A stretch of DNA of 5,334 nt from assembly GCA_027033875.1 (NCBI GenBank), contig JALVKK010000085.1, forward strand, positions 1 to 5,334. The letters are read 5' to 3'. The stretch comes from Flavobacteriales bacterium (lineage in GTDB: Bacteria; Bacteroidota; Bacteroidia; Flavobacteriales; Flavobacteriaceae). The notes beneath the pieces are model-generated. The model was not told where the DNA came from, ran no database searches, and saw only the letters and a program-made list of their open reading frames with translations. The translations under genes were made by a program, and so were the position numbers. Shown one piece after another: positions 1 to 5,334 of this stretch. The stretch's first letter is position 1; every line of letters starts with the position of its first letter.

Positions 1-628
1 ATAACATGGTCGGTAACATCATTTTGAGTTCCTGCCTGCGACTTCCCGGCAATAACGCAATAACAGGGCGGTTATCGAGTTGAAATTTATCAAAAAACTC
101 GTTGCGACTCAACCCCTTATGATTTTGTACGGCATCGACTACCGGATTGCCGACGTATTCGGCAATAACTTGATGTTTGTTGTAAAAAGCAATTTCAAAG
201 GGTAAGATAACCAACAATTTATCGATATATTTCCTGATTTTTTTAACGCGTCCTTCTTTCCATGCCCACAATTTAGGGGAGATGTAATATACGGTTTTAA
301 AAGCCTTCTTCTTGGCAAATTCGGCTATTTTCAAATTAAAACCCGGATAGTCCGCCAAAATAACCACATCGGGATTGTAATCTGCAATTGCCTTCTTGGT
401 TTGTTGCAAATTATGATAAATTATGCGGATATTTTTTACCACATCTATTACCCCCATAAACGCCATTTGGTTATAATGAATCAAAGGCGGACGTTTGGTT
501 ACTTTGTGCATCAAATCGCCTCCCAGATATTGAAATTCCGCTTCTTGGTCTTGTGCCTTAATAGCTTTCATTAAATTAGCGGCATGCAAATCGCCCGATG
601 CTTCTCCTGCTATGATAAAATATTTCAT
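1..628 (-). CDS. lpxB: Lipid-A-disaccharide synthase LpxB, N-terminal part (cut by window edge)
   Basis: LpxB is a peripheral inner-membrane glycosyltransferase (GT19) that joins UDP-2,3-diacylglucosamine to lipid X, giving the tetra-acylated disaccharide precursor of lipid A. Reading the minus strand from the ATG at 628 gives 209 uninterrupted codons that run off the left edge, so about 160-170 C-terminal residues are missing (family length about 370-380). Family signatures appear in order: GEASGD at residues 8-13, FMGVIDVV at 57-64, DYPGFN at 93-98, YYISPKLWAW at 114-123, YVGNPVVD at 158-165 and LLPGSR at 192-197. The last leads into the donor-binding half, which is not visible. The ATG at 628 is the natural start because the first strand (KYFIIAGEASGD) follows directly, as in other LpxB proteins. 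The bases upstream are A-rich with no GGAGG. The gene is divergent from the plus-strand operon. surE, often placed before lpxB in Bacteroidota, is not seen upstream. Identification is secure. Confidence 0.96.
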   Translation of the reverse strand, partial: MKYFIIAGEASGDLHAANLMKAIKAQDQEAEFQYLGGDLMHKVTKRPPLIHYNQMAFMGVIDVVKNIRIIYHNLQQTKKAIADYNPDVVILADYPGFNLKIAEFAKKKAFKTVYYISPKLWAWKEGRVKKIRKYIDKLLVILPFEIAFYNKHQVIAEYVGNPVVDAVQNHKGLSRNEFFDKFQLDNRPVIALLPGSRRQELKMMLPTML

Positions 629-645
629 TTTTTTTGGTTATCCGG

Positions 646-798
646 TTAATTGATGATGTTGGTTATTTGATAGCTTGTGCCGTCAATACTTGATTTTTGC
701 CACCTAGTTTTTTCATAATTAAAAGAGATTTTACAATCTGAACAAATATAAGGTTTTTTACAAAATTCTTTGCCTATGTCAGAAAAACAAAAAGTCAT
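646..798 (-). CDS. Possible 50-residue ORF with a CxxC motif (doubtful)
   Basis: A minus-strand ORF starts with ATG at 798 and stops with TAA at 646-648, which is 17 bases upstream of the lpxB start and in the same direction. The predicted product has 50 residues with cysteines at 4, 13, 19 and 22; the last two form ICSDC, a possible half of a zinc knuckle. It has no signal peptide or membrane segment and I do not recognise the family. The frame stays open upstream of the ATG to about 840. Against it: short ORFs arise readily by chance in AT-rich DNA, no ribosome-binding site is visible, the ORF crosses the left arm of the inverted repeat at 686-698, and a possible lpxB promoter element (743-750) lies inside it. 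It is recorded because it sits directly ahead of lpxB. It may equally be non-coding leader. Confidence 0.18.
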   Translation of the reverse strand: MTFCFSDIGKEFCKKPYICSDCKISFNYEKTRWQKSSIDGTSYQITNIIN

Positions 799-823
799 TA
801 TTCTTTGGTGAAAAATCAAGTAT
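686..823. repeat. 13-base perfect inverted repeat bounding a 138-base intergenic segment
   Basis: ATACTTGATTTTT at 686-698 is the exact reverse complement of AAAAATCAAGTAT at 811-823. The similarity continues with small gaps: the left arm reads TCA-ATACTTGATTTTT-GC-CACC and the right arm, read on the other strand, TC-ATACTTGATTTTT-CACC. The arms are therefore roughly 20 bases long and related. They enclose 112 bases in the divergent lpxB / operon intergenic region. No target-site duplication is evident outside the arms. The segment could be the remnant of a small non-autonomous inverted-repeat element, a paired binding site in the divergent promoter region, or the base of a long RNA stem. The sequence fact is certain and its meaning is not. 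Confidence 0.6.
743..750 (-). promoter_or_regulatory. Candidate Bacteroidota -7 element facing lpxB
   Basis: On the minus strand this reads TATATTTG, an exact match to the Bacteroidota -7 consensus TAnnTTTG, pointing at lpxB. The predicted leader would be about 110 bases. No convincing TTTG -33 element lies 19-21 bases further upstream, and an 8-base match is easily met by chance in AT-rich DNA, so this is only a candidate. Confidence 0.25.
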
Positions 824-937
824 GAAACTATTCGATGTTTTCAATATTGATACCATACACACTTTTTTTTGACTCGTATTCAAAATCAGGGTGCTTGATG
901 CTAAGTATAACCGATTCAACAATTCGTCAATATTGTT

Positions 938-945
938 TATCTTTG
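938..945 (+). promoter_or_regulatory. Candidate Bacteroidota -7 element before the four-gene operon
   Basis: TATCTTTG matches the TAnnTTTG consensus exactly and lies 18 bases before the ATG at 964. Transcription would start around 950-952, leaving a very short leader. If real, it implies translation from 964 and not from the upstream in-frame ATGs at 835 or 898. No good TTTG -33 element is seen at the expected distance, so the call is tentative. Confidence 0.3.
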
Positions 946-963
946 CCAAAAGATAGTGAATTT

Positions 964-2637
964 ATGACCAAGACAGAACTGAGAAAACGTACCAGAGCCA
1001 GAGAATCATCGAACGCTATTGAACGTTTGTATATAACCATGAGACATTTGCTCAACCGGGGGTTTTACAAACCTTACGGCGTATCGGGACATACATTGAT
1101 GCAAGGATTGTTGACTTTACGTCCTGAAATTTATGGTGATATTGCTACAAACAAAGTCGAATTGAACGGATTAAAATATGTCATGGACCGGCTACCGGAA
1201 GGTATTGAAGAATGCCGTGTTATACATATGACTGACAACGAAGGCTACCGGCATTCGCAATTCAAACCGATTATTCCGCCCAAAAGAAGACGTCATTGTT
1301 ACCGTATCGACAAGGATCAGATGAACATTGAAATTACCAGAGGTAGATCAGATGTTTACGATATATTGACTCACTTAACTTTTTTGTTTATTGAGTCACA
1401 CAAAATCAGAGAAAAAGCGGTCATCAATAAAGAAGGAACACCGGGAAGAGAATGGTTGGCACTCGAAAAAGTTGTTTTGGACAGCAAAAAACTCAAAAAA
1501 ACTGATACCGAGCGGATTATCGCTTATCTTTCTACACTTTTGGGACGTACTTTTGAAGAAGCCAAACTGGCTTACGAAGAATTTAAAGAAAACAATCATC
1601 CGAACCGTTTTTTTCATATAATATATTGGCTGGGAAAATTAGCCATCAATGAAGCTCATCTGGAACAAAAAAGAGAAATCAAGTTTGCACCGCGCCTTCG
1701 TGAAAGTATAGGACATCATGTTTACGGTGAAATATGGGCAACCAACATAAAAAAACATCTGCAAAAACAAAATTTACTGCAACGACCCATTCATATAATA
1801 AGCTCCAATATGCATTCGGTTTTAAACGTTTTATTTGCAACAAAAGCACTAAAATCAAATAAAAACGAAATGACTTTGTATAAAGAATTGAGTCAGGATA
1901 AACATCAAAAAATACGGGATAAAGTTATCAAAACGGCTCAAAAAAACGGTATGATTTACTTGAAAGATTACTCCGGAGCTAATATCGATGTGCAGATTTT
2001 TGATACGGCCAAATTTAAAGATGCCGATTTGCCGGCGGCGTTTTACAAGCAAGATGATACTAAAAAACCCGTGCTTATCGTTATGGATTATGCCTTCGGC
2101 GAACAAGCCTTTGAAGTAATGGACGAACTTTTGAAACCTTATGAAGAAAAAACGGTAAAACAACTTTTGAACGTGCAATCTATCTCGATCATGGGAAAAG
2201 CCGGTATCCTGGTCGGAAACAAAGGCGATATTATGATACCGAAAGCGCACATGTTTGAAGGAACTGCCGATAACTATCCTATCGATAATCAACTATCTGC
2301 CAAAAATTTTGAAAAAGAAAACATCAATGTATATGAAGGTACTATGGTTACTGTTTTGGGAACATCCTTACAAAACAAAGACATCTTGTCTTTTTTTAAA
2401 AATTCTACATGGCAAGCCATAGGTCTCGAAATGGAAGGCGCTCATTATCACAAAGCTATCCAATCAGCTTCAAAAATAAGGGGCAATATCAATGCAAATG
2501 TCAAAGTACGATATGCTTATTACGCTTCCGACAATCCCTTGCAAACCGGCAGTACACTGGCATCCGGACCACTTGGCGTCAAAGGAGTCGAACCGACATA
2601 TATGATCACTAAAAAAATATTACAACAAATTTTTTAA
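964..2637 (+). CDS. Uncharacterised ~557-residue protein with a nucleoside-phosphorylase/nucleosidase-like C-terminal domain
   Basis: No experimental function is known to me. From memory it resembles a conserved Bacteroidota family listed as DUF6909, which I could not check. Numbering from the ATG at 964, residues 1-270 are mostly helical and highly charged (KRTRARESSNAIERLY near the start, HLTFLFIE at 137-144). A strand-like segment IHIISSNMHS at 276-285 suggests a small alpha/beta unit. Residues about 369-557 resemble the PNP/UDP phosphorylase fold: VLIVMDYAFGE at 370-380 as first strand and acidic loop, GKAGILVGNKGDIMIP at 411-426, LEMEGA at 488-493 and ASD at 521-523. In MTA/SAH nucleosidases the corresponding Met-Glu and Asp bind ribose and purine, so E491 and D523 are candidate catalytic residues. 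The domain is shorter than the ~230 residues usual for that fold, so its substrate and activity are open. There is no signal peptide or membrane segment, so it is probably cytoplasmic. The frame is open from an ATG at 835 (600 residues; another ATG at 898), but the first 43 residues look unlike a conserved protein start, so 964 is preferred. It is the first gene of the operon, 12 bases before the next. Confidence 0.8.
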   Translation: MTKTELRKRTRARESSNAIERLYITMRHLLNRGFYKPYGVSGHTLMQGLLTLRPEIYGDIATNKVELNGLKYVMDRLPEGIEECRVIHMTDNEGYRHSQFKPIIPPKRRRHCYRIDKDQMNIEITRGRSDVYDILTHLTFLFIESHKIREKAVINKEGTPGREWLALEKVVLDSKKLKKTDTERIIAYLSTLLGRTFEEAKLAYEEFKENNHPNRFFHIIYWLGKLAINEAHLEQKREIKFAPRLRESIGHHVYGEIWATNIKKHLQKQNLLQRPIHIISSNMHSVLNVLFATKALKSNKNEMTLYKELSQDKHQKIRDKVIKTAQKNGMIYLKDYSGANIDVQIFDTAKFKDADLPAAFYKQDDTKKPVLIVMDYAFGEQAFEVMDELLKPYEEKTVKQLLNVQSISIMGKAGILVGNKGDIMIPKAHMFEGTADNYPIDNQLSAKNFEKENINVYEGTMVTVLGTSLQNKDILSFFKNSTWQAIGLEMEGAHYHKAIQSASKIRGNINANVKVRYAYYASDNPLQTGSTLASGPLGVKGVEPTYMITKKILQQIF

Positions 2638-2649
2638 AATCAAATAGGT

Positions 2650-3720
2650 ATGAATCAACAACCAAAACATGAAGAAATTGATATTATCCAATTTTTTACC
2701 GCTTTCGGCAATATGTTTACCGGACTGTTTCGCTGGTTTTTCAATATTTTCAAATGGCTTATATTCATTTTAGTCGATGCAATTTTATATGTCAGAAAAC
2801 ATTATATTGTTCTCGGAACGGGACTATTAATCGGTCTGATATACGCTTTTTTTACAAAAGAGAATATTTCTACTTATTACGGAGAAGCCATACTGAGAAC
2901 TAATTATAATGCCCAACTCGTTTTGCAGGAAAAAGTAAATATGTTAAACGATTTTATCTCTAAACAAGATTATGACAATCTGGGTAAAGCTCTTAATATT
3001 TCAACCAAACAAGCAAGTAATCTTTCCAATTTCAGCCTCCAACCCGTTAGTAATGATATCTTTTTATTGGAAGATTATGAAGCTTATTTAATAAAAAAAG
3101 ATACCGCTGTTCATAAATTTATAGAATATAAAAAATATAAAAAAAATATCCGTAATAATGATGATTTAAGCAGGTATTGGAAATTAATAATAACGAGCTT
3201 TTCTCCCGATACTTTTAATCATTTGAATCAAAATCTGATCAATTTATTTAACAGCGACTCCCTTATCGAAAAACGCAAACAATTATATTTGTCGTTCTTA
3301 AAAATTAAAAAACAAAATTATTTAAAATCCTTGCAAGATATAGACACCATGCGAAAAGTATTTGATAAAGCCTGGTTATTATCGAATTCAAAAGCCGCAG
3401 GACAAGGTGTAAATTTGATGTTATCCAATGAAAAAGCAAGTGTCGGAGCCCCGGAAGAAGCCTACAATTTGTTTGAAGAAAGAAAAAAATCACTCGACAA
3501 TCTGGAAAAAACCATCAGACAAATTAACCTTTATTCCGATGCCGTGGTATTTTTGAACAGCTATCCCGATTCGGGTATCAAACAATTGAATGTTTTAGGC
3601 AATAAATTTATTAAATTCGGCCTCACGGGATTTCTTTTAGCCCTTTCCGTATTACTGCTTATTGACTTCAATAAATTCTTAAATAAATACGAACAACAAA
3701 AAAACAATCAAACCGAATGA
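2650..3720 (+). CDS. Wzz-like chain-length determinant / polysaccharide co-polymerase-type membrane protein
   Basis: The 356-residue product has the architecture of Wzz-type proteins: a short cytoplasmic N-terminus, a membrane helix at about 51-69 (HYIVLGTGLLIGLIYAFF), a long polar region from 70 to 318 rich in Lys, Asn and predicted helix (about 205-300 plausibly coiled coil), and a second membrane helix at about 320-340, leaving a short cytoplasmic tail. Such proteins sit in the inner membrane with the central part in the periplasm and set O-antigen or capsule chain length together with a polymerase. Unusually, residues 22-48 form another aromatic-rich hydrophobic stretch (FRWFFNIFKWLIFILVDAIL) before the first clear helix, so there may be three membrane passes or an interfacial helix. 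No C-terminal kinase domain or Walker motif is present. Its place directly before rfbC and rfbD supports a polysaccharide role. The start follows an AGG-containing stretch (AAATAGGT). The TGA overlaps the rfbC ATG by four bases (ATGA). Family assignment rests on topology and context and not on a diagnostic motif. Confidence 0.72.
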   Translation: MNQQPKHEEIDIIQFFTAFGNMFTGLFRWFFNIFKWLIFILVDAILYVRKHYIVLGTGLLIGLIYAFFTKENISTYYGEAILRTNYNAQLVLQEKVNMLNDFISKQDYDNLGKALNISTKQASNLSNFSLQPVSNDIFLLEDYEAYLIKKDTAVHKFIEYKKYKKNIRNNDDLSRYWKLIITSFSPDTFNHLNQNLINLFNSDSLIEKRKQLYLSFLKIKKQNYLKSLQDIDTMRKVFDKAWLLSNSKAAGQGVNLMLSNEKASVGAPEEAYNLFEERKKSLDNLEKTIRQINLYSDAVVFLNSYPDSGIKQLNVLGNKFIKFGLTGFLLALSVLLLIDFNKFLNKYEQQKNNQTE

Positions 3721-4265
3721 AGATAGAATCGACTTTTATAGAAGATTTATATATCATAAAACCAAAAGTTTTTGATGATAACAGAGGTTTTTTTTACGAA
3801 TTTTTTAATCAAAATATCTTTGAAAAATTAACCGGACAAAATATCAGGTTTGTACAAGATAATTTAGCCAAATCAAAAAAAAACGTTTTAAGAGGTTTTC
3901 ATTTTCAAAAAGAACCCTATGCCCAAGCCAAATTAATCAGTGTACTGCAAGGAACTGTTTTAGACGTTGTCGTTGATTTGCGTAAAAATTCCAAAACTTT
4001 CGGACGTTATTTTTCTATTGTTCTATCTGCCGAAAACAAAAAACAACTGTTTATTCCGAGAGGTTTCGCACATGCGTACTTAACTTTGAAAGATGAAACC
4101 TTGTTTTATTACAAAATAGACAATTTTTATGTGCCTGATAGCGAAGCCGGTATCCGTTTTGATGATCCGGACTTAAATATCGATTGGCAATATGATTTAT
4201 CACAGATAATTTTATCCGAAAAAGACCTAAATTTGCCTTACCTAAAAGATTTAAACGACTTATAA
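3717..4265 (+). CDS. rfbC: dTDP-4-dehydrorhamnose 3,5-epimerase RfbC/RmlC
   Basis: RmlC epimerises C3 and C5 of dTDP-4-dehydro-6-deoxy-D-glucose to give dTDP-4-dehydro-beta-L-rhamnose, the third step of dTDP-L-rhamnose synthesis, in the cytoplasm. The 182 residues match the full family length with a cupin core. Signatures include PKVFDDNRGFFYE at 16-28, FVQDN at 45-49, SKKNVLRGFHFQ at 53-64, K72, FIPRGFAHAYLTL at 112-124 and YYKIDNFY at 131-138. Compared with the enterobacterial enzyme, the catalytic and binding residues are kept: R59, H62 (general base), K72, H119, Y132 (general acid) and D170 in LSEKD, which forms the dyad with the histidine. The ATG overlaps the stop of the preceding gene (ATGA), implying translational coupling. 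rfbD follows after 12 bases. A run of nine A at 3875-3883 lies just before the active-site R59/H62 codons. Some relatives act on other dTDP-4-keto sugars, but with rfbD next door the rhamnose route is most likely. Confidence 0.96.
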   Translation: MKIESTFIEDLYIIKPKVFDDNRGFFYEFFNQNIFEKLTGQNIRFVQDNLAKSKKNVLRGFHFQKEPYAQAKLISVLQGTVLDVVVDLRKNSKTFGRYFSIVLSAENKKQLFIPRGFAHAYLTLKDETLFYYKIDNFYVPDSEAGIRFDDPDLNIDWQYDLSQIILSEKDLNLPYLKDLNDL

Positions 4266-4277
4266 AAGTCAAAACAA

Positions 4278-5147
4278 ATGAAGGACCATAAAGTAAAAAT
4301 ATTAGTTACCGGAGCCGAAAGTCAACTCGGCAAATCACTCAGAATGATGTCATATCCGGATTTGAACCTAACATTCAAAAGTAAATATACACTGGATATT
4401 ACCGACAAAAAAGAAGTCAAGCAATTTTTTAAAGAAAATAATTTTGACTATTGTCTGAATTTTGCCGCTTATACCAATGTAACCCAAGCCGAAACCGAGC
4501 AAAAAACCTGTCTGAAAGTAAACGTAAAAGGGGTTGCCAATTTGGCAAAAGCCGCAAAAAAACACGATTTTACGTTGATTCATATCTCAACCGATTATGT
4601 TTTTGACGGCAATAAAAACGCTCCGTACAGCGAAGAAGATGAAATAAATCCTCTGAATTTTTACGGTATAAGCAAGTTTATGGGAGAAGAAATTATCAGA
4701 CATTATTTAAAAAAATATCTGATAGTGCGTACTTCGTGGTTGTATTCAAAATTTAATCGCAACTTTGTCAAAACCGTACTGGAACTCTCTAAAACCCAAA
4801 AAAAATTAAAACTCGTCAATGATCAAACCGGCACTCCTACTTATGCCCCCGATTTGGTCGAATTTCTCATGTTTTTGATAACAACCAACGAAGCCAATCC
4901 GAAAAAAAATTACTACGGAACTTATCACTTTAGCAATGAAGGAGAAGCAACATGGTACCGGTTCGGTCAAAAAATATTATCCTTAGCCGGAATAGATAAT
5001 AAAATAAAACCCATTGACAGTTCACGTTTTGACAAACACGTCGCACGTCCGGCTTATTCGGTTTTATCAAAAAAGAAAATAAAAGAGGTATTTGGATACA
5101 AACCACGTAAATGGGAAAAGGCTTTAAAAGACTTTTTTAACCATTAA
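4278..5147 (+). CDS. rfbD: dTDP-4-dehydrorhamnose reductase RfbD/RmlD
   Basis: RmlD reduces dTDP-4-dehydro-L-rhamnose with NAD(P)H to dTDP-L-rhamnose, the final step of the pathway; it is a cytoplasmic extended short-chain dehydrogenase. The 289 residues match the family length. Visible motifs: Rossmann loop TGAESQLG at 11-18, NFAAYTNV at 61-68, HISTDYVFDG at 102-111, catalytic YGISK with Y129 and K133 plus T105, RTSWLY at 151-156, DQTGTPTY at 182-189 and ARPAYSVL at 256-263, which is typical of RmlD. The middle glycine of the cofactor loop (usually G-x-x-G-Q-L/V-G) is Ser15 here; this may be tolerated, but it is a departure from the common form. The start is the only sensible one, with the first beta strand (KVKILVTG) beginning a few residues later; the bases before it are A-rich with no GGAGG. 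It is the last gene of the operon in the window. No rfbA or rfbB is seen. Confidence 0.96.
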   Translation: MKDHKVKILVTGAESQLGKSLRMMSYPDLNLTFKSKYTLDITDKKEVKQFFKENNFDYCLNFAAYTNVTQAETEQKTCLKVNVKGVANLAKAAKKHDFTLIHISTDYVFDGNKNAPYSEEDEINPLNFYGISKFMGEEIIRHYLKKYLIVRTSWLYSKFNRNFVKTVLELSKTQKKLKLVNDQTGTPTYAPDLVEFLMFLITTNEANPKKNYYGTYHFSNEGEATWYRFGQKILSLAGIDNKIKPIDSSRFDKHVARPAYSVLSKKKIKEVFGYKPRKWEKALKDFFNH

Positions 5148-5182
5148 GAAATTTAGGATATTAAGTTGAAAAATTATTAATT

Positions 5183-5219
5183 GTCATTTCTCGGTTCATC
5201 AAAAAATACCGGTCATTTC
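5183..5219. repeat. Two direct copies of GTCATTTC, intergenic repeat-like
   Basis: GTCATTTC occurs at 5183-5190 and 5212-5219, 29 bases apart. Between them CGGT (5192-5195) can pair with ACCG (5208-5211). GTCATTTCGA-type sequences are frequent in dispersed intergenic repeats of Bacteroidota, so this is probably part of such a repeat. That assignment is from memory, and copies elsewhere in the genome cannot be seen here. Confidence 0.4.
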
Positions 5220-5243
5220 GATATACTTTTTGCTCCTGCGCCC

Positions 5244-5272
5244 CGACGCACGTCGAGGTCACTCAATGACCT
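5244..5272 (+). terminator. Hairpin(s) downstream of rfbD, possible weak terminator or repeat stem
   Basis: AGGTCA at 5256-5261 pairs perfectly with TGACCT at 5267-5272 around a five-base loop (CTCAA). Immediately before it, CGACG (5244-5248) and CGTCG (5251-5255) form a second small palindrome. A T-rich stretch (ATTTTTA) begins only about ten bases after the hairpin, too far for a classical intrinsic terminator, and the GC-rich character of 5235-5260 differs from the surroundings. It may end the operon transcript, but it fits the body of an intergenic repeat at least as well. Confidence 0.3.
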
Positions 5273-5304
5273 ATGGCTTCAATTTTTACTTCCACAATAA
5301 AAAC

Positions 5305-5331
5305 CACATAAGTCACATAAGACCACAAAAG
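5305..5331. repeat. Short tandem CACATAAG repeat
   Basis: CACATAAG occurs at 5305-5312 and again at 5314-5321, with a degenerate third copy (CACAAAAG, 5324-5331). The unit is nine to ten bases. Similar CACATAAG-rich strings occur between genes in many Bacteroidota genomes, again from memory. The window ends three bases later, so the full extent is unknown. Confidence 0.5.
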
Positions 5332-5334
5332 AAA

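Noticed and set aside
776..811. Plus-strand 11-codon ORF (MSEKQKVIILW) as a leader peptide
   Set aside because: Very short, with no ribosome-binding site, no attenuator-type hairpin after it and no codon run that would suggest regulation.
1391..1621. Overlapping ORFs on both strands of about 75 residues
   Set aside because: Both are in alternative frames of the long plus-strand gene in an A-rich region, with no domain or start signal.
1855..2292. 145-residue minus-strand ORF
   Set aside because: It lies wholly inside the well-supported plus-strand gene, its composition is that of an antisense shadow, and it has no recognisable motif.
964..2637. Anti-phage defence effector, since nucleosidase-like domains occur in some defence systems
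   Set aside because: The neighbours are envelope polysaccharide and lipid A genes; there is no nucleotide cyclase, TIR, nuclease or other defence partner in the window, and the protein seems to belong to a broadly conserved Bacteroidota family.
4051..4272. Minus-strand ORF opposite the end of rfbC
   Set aside because: Antisense shadow of a clear RmlC coding sequence.
5201..5334. CRISPR array
   Set aside because: The repeat units are only 8-9 bases with 1-29 base spacing, unlike CRISPR repeats and spacers.

Overview
The window looks like a chromosomal fragment of a Bacteroidota bacterium, probably Bacteroidales or a close relative. This rests on the AT-rich coding, on ribosome-binding regions that are A-rich rather than GGAGG-like, on TAnnTTTG-type promoter elements, and on a protein family that from memory is confined to Bacteroidota. 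The fragment is devoted mainly to cell-envelope polysaccharide. I see no mobile element, CRISPR array, rRNA or tRNA.

Layout: (1) The minus strand from the left edge to 628 holds the N-terminal 209 codons of lpxB (lipid-A-disaccharide synthase), cut by the window edge. (2) Positions 629-963 form a divergent intergenic region. It carries a perfect 13-base inverted repeat (686-698 / 811-823), possible promoter elements for both directions, and a doubtful 50-residue minus-strand ORF with a CxxC motif. (3) Four tightly packed plus-strand genes run from about 964 to 5147. They are a ~557-residue protein of unknown role with a nucleoside-phosphorylase/nucleosidase-like C-terminus, a Wzz-like two-pass membrane protein, rfbC (dTDP-4-dehydrorhamnose 3,5-epimerase) and rfbD (dTDP-4-dehydrorhamnose reductase). 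The gaps are 12 bases, a 4-base ATGA overlap and 12 bases, so one transcript is likely. (4) Positions 5148-5334 are non-coding and hold short repeats and a small hairpin.

How the parts fit: LpxB makes the disaccharide core of lipid A. RfbC and RfbD carry out the last two steps to dTDP-L-rhamnose, a sugar donor for O-antigen or capsule. The Wzz-like protein is of the kind that controls polysaccharide chain length or export. rfbA and rfbB are not in the window. The least understood part is the first gene of the operon. Its C-terminal half carries recognisable purine-nucleosidase-type signatures (GKAG...GDIMIP, EMEGA, ASD) attached to a large uncharacterised N-terminal region, and it is apparently co-transcribed with polysaccharide genes. 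I regard this as the main lead, but it does not amount to evidence of a new system.
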